A stretch of DNA of 19,253 bases from contig PATG01000096.1 in assembly GCA_002713555.1 (NCBI GenBank), positions 20,807-40,059 on the forward strand, given 5' to 3'. This DNA comes from Planctomycetaceae bacterium (lineage in GTDB: Bacteria > Planctomycetota > Planctomycetia > Pirellulales > Lacipirellulaceae). Below are positions 14,732-19,253 of this stretch, piece by piece (within the stretch, counting starts at the first letter, position 1; every line of letters begins with the position of its first letter). The translations under genes and the position numbers were made by a program. A model generated the notes under the pieces. The model saw nothing but the letters and a program-made list of their open reading frames with translations, made no database searches and was not told the DNA's origin.

Positions 14732-16623
14732 CGATTAAAATACTACCAGGTATTTCCGGACCTGAGGATTTGCAGAAGCTTTCATTGCCCAAGCTGGAGC
14801 TGCTGGCCAGTGAAATGCGTGAGGTGCTATGCAACCTTATCGCGTGTCGGAGCGCACACTTTGCTTCAAACCTGGGGGTTGTAGAACTTTGTATTGCTTT
14901 GCACTACAGTTTTGACTTCCGTAAGGACCGGCTTATCTGGGATACGGGTCACCAAATCTACCCCCATAAATTGCTCACAGGCCGTTTTCCACAATTTGGA
15001 ACCATCCGCACCAAGGGCGGTCTGATGGGCTACCCCAACCCAGCCGAGAGCGACTACGATTTATTTATGACAGGACATGCCGGAGCAAGTCTCTCGACTG
15101 CCATGGGCTTGGAGAGTGGCGATGATTTGCTGCGTGCAGAAGAAAATCGTCACAGTGTCGCTGTGATTGGCGATGGTGCGTTACCCTCAGGGGTTGTTTT
15201 TGAAGCGCTGAATAATGCCCGCAGGCAGAGCAAAAAATTACTGGTGATCTTAAACGACAATCAGATGTCGATTTGCCCGCCCGTGGGAGGAGTGGCCGAT
15301 TATTTGGATCGGCTTCGCATGAATCCGGTGTACACAGGCCTCAAGGATGAGGTAGCCAAGATCCTTGGAAAAGTGCCTTTGCTCGGTGATCCGACAGAAC
15401 GATTTTTGGTGCAGATCAAAGAAGCTGCCAAAGCGGGATTGAGTGGTGGCATGATCTTCGAAGACATGGGCTTTCGCTATGTGGGGCCCATTGATGGCCA
15501 CAATATTGGCTTGTTACGCAAGTATCTCAAGATGGTACAAAGGATCGACGGTCCTGTCCTATTGCATGTGGTGACGGAGAAAGGGCATGGCTTCCAGCCG
15601 GCCGCAGATGATCCCGTACTCTTCCATGCGCCCCCACAGTTTCAACATTCTGAAGACAAAATTGTGGCGATGAAAAAAAGCTCCACTCGTGCATACACGC
15701 ACGTAGCGTCTGAGGCAATTGCGGCACAGCTCGAGTGTGATCAACGCGTGACAATCATGACCGCCGCTATGTGTCAGGGAAATAAACTTGAATCAATTCG
15801 TAGCAATTATACCGATCGCTTTTACGATACGGGTATATGCGAGGCACACACGGTAGCATTTGCAGCTGGCCAGGCGAAGGTCGGAATGCGACCCATCGTA
15901 AATATTTACAGCACATTTTTACAACGTGCATTCGATCACATTTTTCAGGAAGTCGCTCTTCAAAATCTGCCAGTGACATTCATGCTTGATCGGGGTGGCC
16001 TGGCCGGGCCTGACGGTCCTACGCACCATGGGATTTTTGATTTTGGTTACATGCGATTGTTTCCCAATATGGTGGTAATGGCTCCTGGAGATGCCAGAGA
16101 TCTTCCCCCAATGTTGGACTTGGCTCTGAATCATGAGGGGCCTTGTGCTGTGCGATATCCCAAGGCGACAGCTGTTGAAATTGACCGGCAGTCCACGCGA
16201 CTGGAATTAGGAGTTAGCGAAGTGCTAAGTTGGGGCACGGATGGCTGCCTGATTGCCTGTGGGGCATTATTGCCGCGCTGCGTAGAAGCAGCCGCTCAGC
16301 TATCAGACGAAGGCATTGATGTTGGCGTAATTAATGCCCGCTTTCTTAAGCCACTCGATACCACAACAATACTGCGCGCTGTACGCGAATGTGGCTTTGT
16401 GGTGACTGTCGAAGAAGCCACTTTAGCAGGTGGCTTTGGCAGCGCTGTTCTGGAAGCTGCTGTGGACGCACAGATCGAAACACGCGGAATTCACCGTCTT
16501 GGTATACCTGATCATTACATCGAGCATGGCGAACGCGATGAACTTTTGGCCGATTTGAATCTCGACGTAGCTGGGATCGTGGCCACGTGTCGTCTGGCAG
16601 AAAGTAGAAAACAAAAAGCGTAA
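14728..16623 (+). CDS. dxs: 1-deoxy-D-xylulose-5-phosphate synthase, divergent type
   Basis: DXS makes DXP from pyruvate and glyceraldehyde-3-phosphate with thiamine diphosphate, the first MEP-pathway step. It is 631 residues from TTG 14728 (635 from GTG 14716). Numbered from GTG, SAHFASNLGVVEL holds H48, IWDTGHQIYPHKLLTGR holds H79, GDGALPSGVVFEALNNA (152-168) and LNDNQMS (179-185) form the ThDP site, and CEAHTVAFAAG carries the catalytic Glu E376. YSTFLQRAFDHIFQEVALQN, DRGGLAGPDGPTHHGIFDFG and ARFLKPLD complete the pyrimidine and transketolase-C domains. Two departures from E. coli are visible: TGHAGASLS replaces VGHSSTSIS, and EAH replaces EQH. It is placed after ispA as in the E. coli xseB-ispA-dxs order, joining two isoprenoid steps. 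Confidence 0.95.
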   Translation: MTIKILPGISGPEDLQKLSLPKLELLASEMREVLCNLIACRSAHFASNLGVVELCIALHYSFDFRKDRLIWDTGHQIYPHKLLTGRFPQFGTIRTKGGLMGYPNPAESDYDLFMTGHAGASLSTAMGLESGDDLLRAEENRHSVAVIGDGALPSGVVFEALNNARRQSKKLLVILNDNQMSICPPVGGVADYLDRLRMNPVYTGLKDEVAKILGKVPLLGDPTERFLVQIKEAAKAGLSGGMIFEDMGFRYVGPIDGHNIGLLRKYLKMVQRIDGPVLLHVVTEKGHGFQPAADDPVLFHAPPQFQHSEDKIVAMKKSSTRAYTHVASEAIAAQLECDQRVTIMTAAMCQGNKLESIRSNYTDRFYDTGICEAHTVAFAAGQAKVGMRPIVNIYSTFLQRAFDHIFQEVALQNLPVTFMLDRGGLAGPDGPTHHGIFDFGYMRLFPNMVVMAPGDARDLPPMLDLALNHEGPCAVRYPKATAVEIDRQSTRLELGVSEVLSWGTDGCLIACGALLPRCVEAAAQLSDEGIDVGVINARFLKPLDTTTILRAVRECGFVVTVEEATLAGGFGSAVLEAAVDAQIETRGIHRLGIPDHYIEHGERDELLADLNLDVAGIVATCRLAESRKQKA

Positions 16624-16675
16624 CTGTTCTGTTTGTCTGGCTCTTCTGCCGTTACCATGGGTTGCCCTGGCGGGT

Positions 16676-17578
16676 ATGCTTATTGTTATGGGTTCACAAT
16701 CTTCATCAACCGATTTCAGTACAAACCGTCCTCAGGTGCTATTGATCGCAGATGCTGAATGGCTGGATATCCGCGAACGTGTTGCTAAGCTGCGTCCTGT
16801 TTTAGAAAAGTATGTCGATGTTGTGGCAACGGTTGATGATTTTGCCGCTAATCTTCCTGATGAGTCGATCGATTTTGCAATCGTTTTAGGCGGAGATGGA
16901 TCAATGCTCCGTGCCGCCCACTGTATGGGCTATCATCAGTTGCCCGTATTGGGAGTGAATTTGGGGCATCTTGGATTTCTTGCAGATATACAACCCGATC
17001 AGCTTGATAAAGTATTGCCTCGTTTGGTGGCAGGAGAATACCAGGTGGTTTGCCATTTGATGTTTGAATGCGATATCCAAAAAAAGAGCGAACACCATGA
17101 CGAGAAACGACTCAATTTACTAGGACTCAATGAAGTGGCCGTGCTAGCAGGTGCCCCCTTTGCGGTCATGGATGTGCAGCTTTACGTTGACGCTGAATTG
17201 GTGACAACTTATAGTTGCGATGGCTTGATCGTGAGCACACCCGTAGGCTCAACGGCCCATAGTCTGTCGGCAGGTGGTCCGATACTGCGAAAAGACTTGC
17301 AGGCGTTTGTGATTTCGCCGATCAGTCCACACACATTAACCAATCGACCTGTCGTCGACTCAGCCGAGCGTATTTATGAATTGCGTGTCCCGAAACCTCA
17401 TGCTGGAACTTCGCTCGTTGTTGATGGCAAGGTGGTTTGTGCATTGGAAGCAGAAGATCGTATACAAGTATCACGCTCAAAAGCACAGTTTCAGTTGATT
17501 GAAGTGCGTGGCCATGGTTACTACCGCACACTGCGTGAAAAACTTGGTTGGGGTGGGCGACTGAGGCTCAACGAATAA
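16676..17578 (+). CDS. nadK: NAD kinase
   Basis: This 300-residue enzyme phosphorylates NAD to NADP. Family landmarks are VLGGDGSMLRAAH (70-82, the GGDG nucleotide site), NLGHLGFLADI (95-105), LNEVAVLAG near 150, a Cys-Asp-Gly stretch, and STPVGSTAHSLSAGGPIL. The usual GSTAY reads GSTAH. A hydrophilic insertion (KKSEHHDEKRL, about 137-147) sits before LLGLNEV. The start could be ATG 16676 or ATG 16688; neither has a strong ribosome site, and the first ~19 residues are unconserved-looking. It follows dxs after 52 bases. NADPH is needed by DXR and later MEP enzymes, so the neighbourhood is at least consistent. Confidence 0.95.
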   Translation: MLIVMGSQSSSTDFSTNRPQVLLIADAEWLDIRERVAKLRPVLEKYVDVVATVDDFAANLPDESIDFAIVLGGDGSMLRAAHCMGYHQLPVLGVNLGHLGFLADIQPDQLDKVLPRLVAGEYQVVCHLMFECDIQKKSEHHDEKRLNLLGLNEVAVLAGAPFAVMDVQLYVDAELVTTYSCDGLIVSTPVGSTAHSLSAGGPILRKDLQAFVISPISPHTLTNRPVVDSAERIYELRVPKPHAGTSLVVDGKVVCALEAEDRIQVSRSKAQFQLIEVRGHGYYRTLREKLGWGGRLRLNE

Positions 17579-17659
17579 GAAAGTATTCAAAACCGTTAGG
17601 TGGGCACTGCTCGCCGATGACCAAAGTACTGGAATCGATAATCAAAATGGGGTGCATGG

Positions 17660-18547
17660 ATGCGCTATCAAAGGCAGGCTCTCGTAGTTCTTACTCAGTT
17701 TATGGTATTGTCGCAAGCTTTGGCTGTGGTAGACGCTGCTGAAGATGTGGAAAAGCATTTGTTGCAATACAAGTTTCAGATGGGAGAAGTCCTGCGGTAT
17801 GGTGTCAATCATTCTACGAACATACGCACCACCATCGAAGCGACCACACAGGAGGCGGAGAGCCAGAGCGAATCCATTAAGGCCTGGAAAGTTACGGATG
17901 TTTTGCCTAATGGTGAAATAGAGTTTGTCCACGTTGTCGAACAAGTGCGCATGTCAAATCGAGTTCCTAATCGCGCTCTACGAAAGTTTGACAGCGAGCT
18001 GGACAAAGAACCGCCTCCTGGATTTGAGCAAGCGGCAGGTGCTGTCGGAATCCCATTGTCCGTTATTCGAATCCGACCCTCCGGTGAGGTTACTAACCGA
18101 AAAGAAAAACACCCCCAACCGGCTCCCAGCAAAGATTTGCCAATGATGCCCGTGCTCCCCGAGGAACCCATGGCTGTGGGAGAAGAGTGGTCATTTATTT
18201 ACGACATCGAAGTTAGCCGTCAGGATGGCACCAAGCAAAAAGTGCGAACACGTCGCGTATGCACTTTGGAGCAAGTCAAAGCGGGTGTGGCAACCTTTAC
18301 CGCAGAATATCAGATTCTTACTCCGGTGAGCGCTGCCATCGAGTCGCAGCTGATTGATCGTCAAACCCAGGGTAAAGTGCGTTTTGACATTGAACGAGGT
18401 CGGATCATCTCACAGAAGTTTGATGCCGATCGTCGTGTGATTGGTTTTTCGGGTGATGCAAGTAGCATGCACTTTGTTTCACGCATGGAAGAGCGATTGC
18501 TTAAGCCAGAAGAACGCCTGGCCAGCAACCCAAAGGATGCGAAGTGA
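17660..18547 (+). CDS. Secreted hypothetical protein
   Basis: This 295-residue protein has a probable Sec signal peptide: a basic start (MRYQRQ), a hydrophobic stretch (ALVVLTQFMVLSQALAVV) and a likely cut near VDA-AED. No lipobox is present. The mature part has a beta-rich first domain (LQYKFQMGEVLRYGVNHSTN, AWKVTDVLPNGEIEFVHVVE), a Pro-rich middle (KHPQPAPSKDLPMMPVLPEE) and a second beta-rich half (GEEWSFIYDIEVSRQDGTKQ, VRTRRVCTLEQVKAGVATFT, RFDIERGRIISQKFDADRRV). Two similar beta modules around a linker are suggested, but I recognise no named family. It looks like a planctomycete-type secreted hypothetical. The gene starts 81 bases after nadK; the ribosome site is not clear. Confidence 0.8.
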   Translation: MRYQRQALVVLTQFMVLSQALAVVDAAEDVEKHLLQYKFQMGEVLRYGVNHSTNIRTTIEATTQEAESQSESIKAWKVTDVLPNGEIEFVHVVEQVRMSNRVPNRALRKFDSELDKEPPPGFEQAAGAVGIPLSVIRIRPSGEVTNRKEKHPQPAPSKDLPMMPVLPEEPMAVGEEWSFIYDIEVSRQDGTKQKVRTRRVCTLEQVKAGVATFTAEYQILTPVSAAIESQLIDRQTQGKVRFDIERGRIISQKFDADRRVIGFSGDASSMHFVSRMEERLLKPEERLASNPKDAK

Positions 18548-19253
18548 TTGGCGCTAGCCCGCATATTTCTTGCGGCCGGACACTGATGTGCAACTTTGGT
18601 CAGTGAGGTGGTCCAAGGCAAGGTAATCTGAGAGTCTGTTGCAGATGGCCCTAAGTGGCTCTGTTGAAAACCTGGCCTAGGTGCTAATCACGGAGACCGT
18701 GAGATTACCAAGGCAAATGATGCCCGCTATTCTTTCAAAAAGAATATTTCTCAGTGCTACGAACGGTCTTAGTTTTCGTCTTCTGACAGTGCGCAAAAAT
18801 CCTCCTCCCCATGCTTGGGGAGGCCCATCTTTCATTAATAGAGGGGTAGGGGCTGATCCCGGTCCAGGATTACAAAACCCTCCCTCAGCCCCTCCCTGAA
18901 ACAGCTTTATGCAGGTGCTATCGGTGCTCGTTAGGTTCTCGAGCACTAGAGCAACTTTCGAAAATACGTTCCGGCCGTAGCGAAATTCGCCAAGAATTTC
19001 GGTGGACACCGTTGGATGCAGCGTTATCGAAAGCCTTGGCGGCTTTCGCTGCGTATAAAGGTAATTTGCCCTAGAAGACTTGGTTTTCCAAGTTTTCTGC
19101 CCTGAAGGGGCTCAATATCGCCGCCCTAGGTTTACTTGGCGCTCCACCCAGCAACCGAGCACTTTGCCCAGCTAACCATCGGCACATTGCCGAGGTCGCC
19201 AACAATCCGCGGACTGGCTGACCGCGGAGGAATCGCGTCCTCGAAGACACTCC
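18548..19253. repeat. Hairpin-rich intergenic stretch without a credible gene
   Basis: About ten inverted repeats are packed here. Arms: 18581-18586/18600-18605, 18729-18735/18739-18745, 18804-18811/18816-18823, 18842-18856/18885-18898 (imperfect), 18924-18930/18940-18946, 18980-18987/18993-19000, 19028-19035/19041-19048, 19074-19083/19088-19097 (one wobble), 19179-19184/19188-19193, 19206-19212/19222-19228. Most stems are 6-10 perfect pairs with loops of 3-9 bases. From about 18730 the centres lie mostly 50-80 bases apart. Open frames exist (for example minus 18677-19009 and an edge-open minus frame from 19253) but show no family or ribosome site. A repeat element, structured RNA or decayed mobile element are possible. 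Confidence 0.7.

Noticed and set aside
18677..19009. 110-codon minus-strand frame over the hairpin array
   Set aside because: It crosses several inverted repeats, is low complexity (GGA/PPQAWGGG-like stretch) and has no ribosome site; it looks like translated repeat DNA.

Overview
The window most likely comes from a planctomycete, probably near Pirellulales. This rests on the style of the genes: a divergent planctomycete-like DXS, an RNase Y/YmdB pair, a large AsmA-like protein, small lineage-type hypotheticals, roughly even base composition and long repeat-bearing spacers. It is family recognition by eye, not a database result.

Left block (about 1-5580), minus strand. In transcription order this holds an uncertain repeat-bearing membrane ORF, RNase Y (rny), a YmdB/TIGR00282 phosphoesterase, a DUF2752 membrane protein, a small lipoprotein, and the first 241 codons of a secreted M2-type peptidase that runs off the left edge. 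rny and the YmdB gene are separated by a strong hairpin. A terminator-like hairpin follows the YmdB gene.

Middle spacer (about 4786-6037). This is a divergent gap of about 1.25 kb between rny and tilS. It carries a decaying 15-bp minisatellite, three copies of a 12-bp repeat and several hairpins.

Right block (6038-18547), plus strand. tilS is followed by an envelope group: a 1073-codon AsmA-like protein with four internal repeats of about 120 residues, a small acidic disordered protein, and a DUF374 acyltransferase. After a spacer with a TATAAT box comes a compact housekeeping group, xseA-xseB-ispA-dxs-nadK. It covers exonuclease VII, prenyl diphosphate synthesis, the first MEP-pathway step and NAD kinase. 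A secreted hypothetical protein ends the block.

Right end (18548-19253). No credible gene is visible. The stretch holds about ten closely spaced inverted repeats, including two neighbouring hairpins with complementary loops. No phage, CRISPR, transposase, tRNA or rRNA was seen. The most unusual items are the hairpin array, the AsmA-like repeat architecture and the minisatellite ORF. The genes themselves are mostly housekeeping, and I see no clear new multi-gene system.
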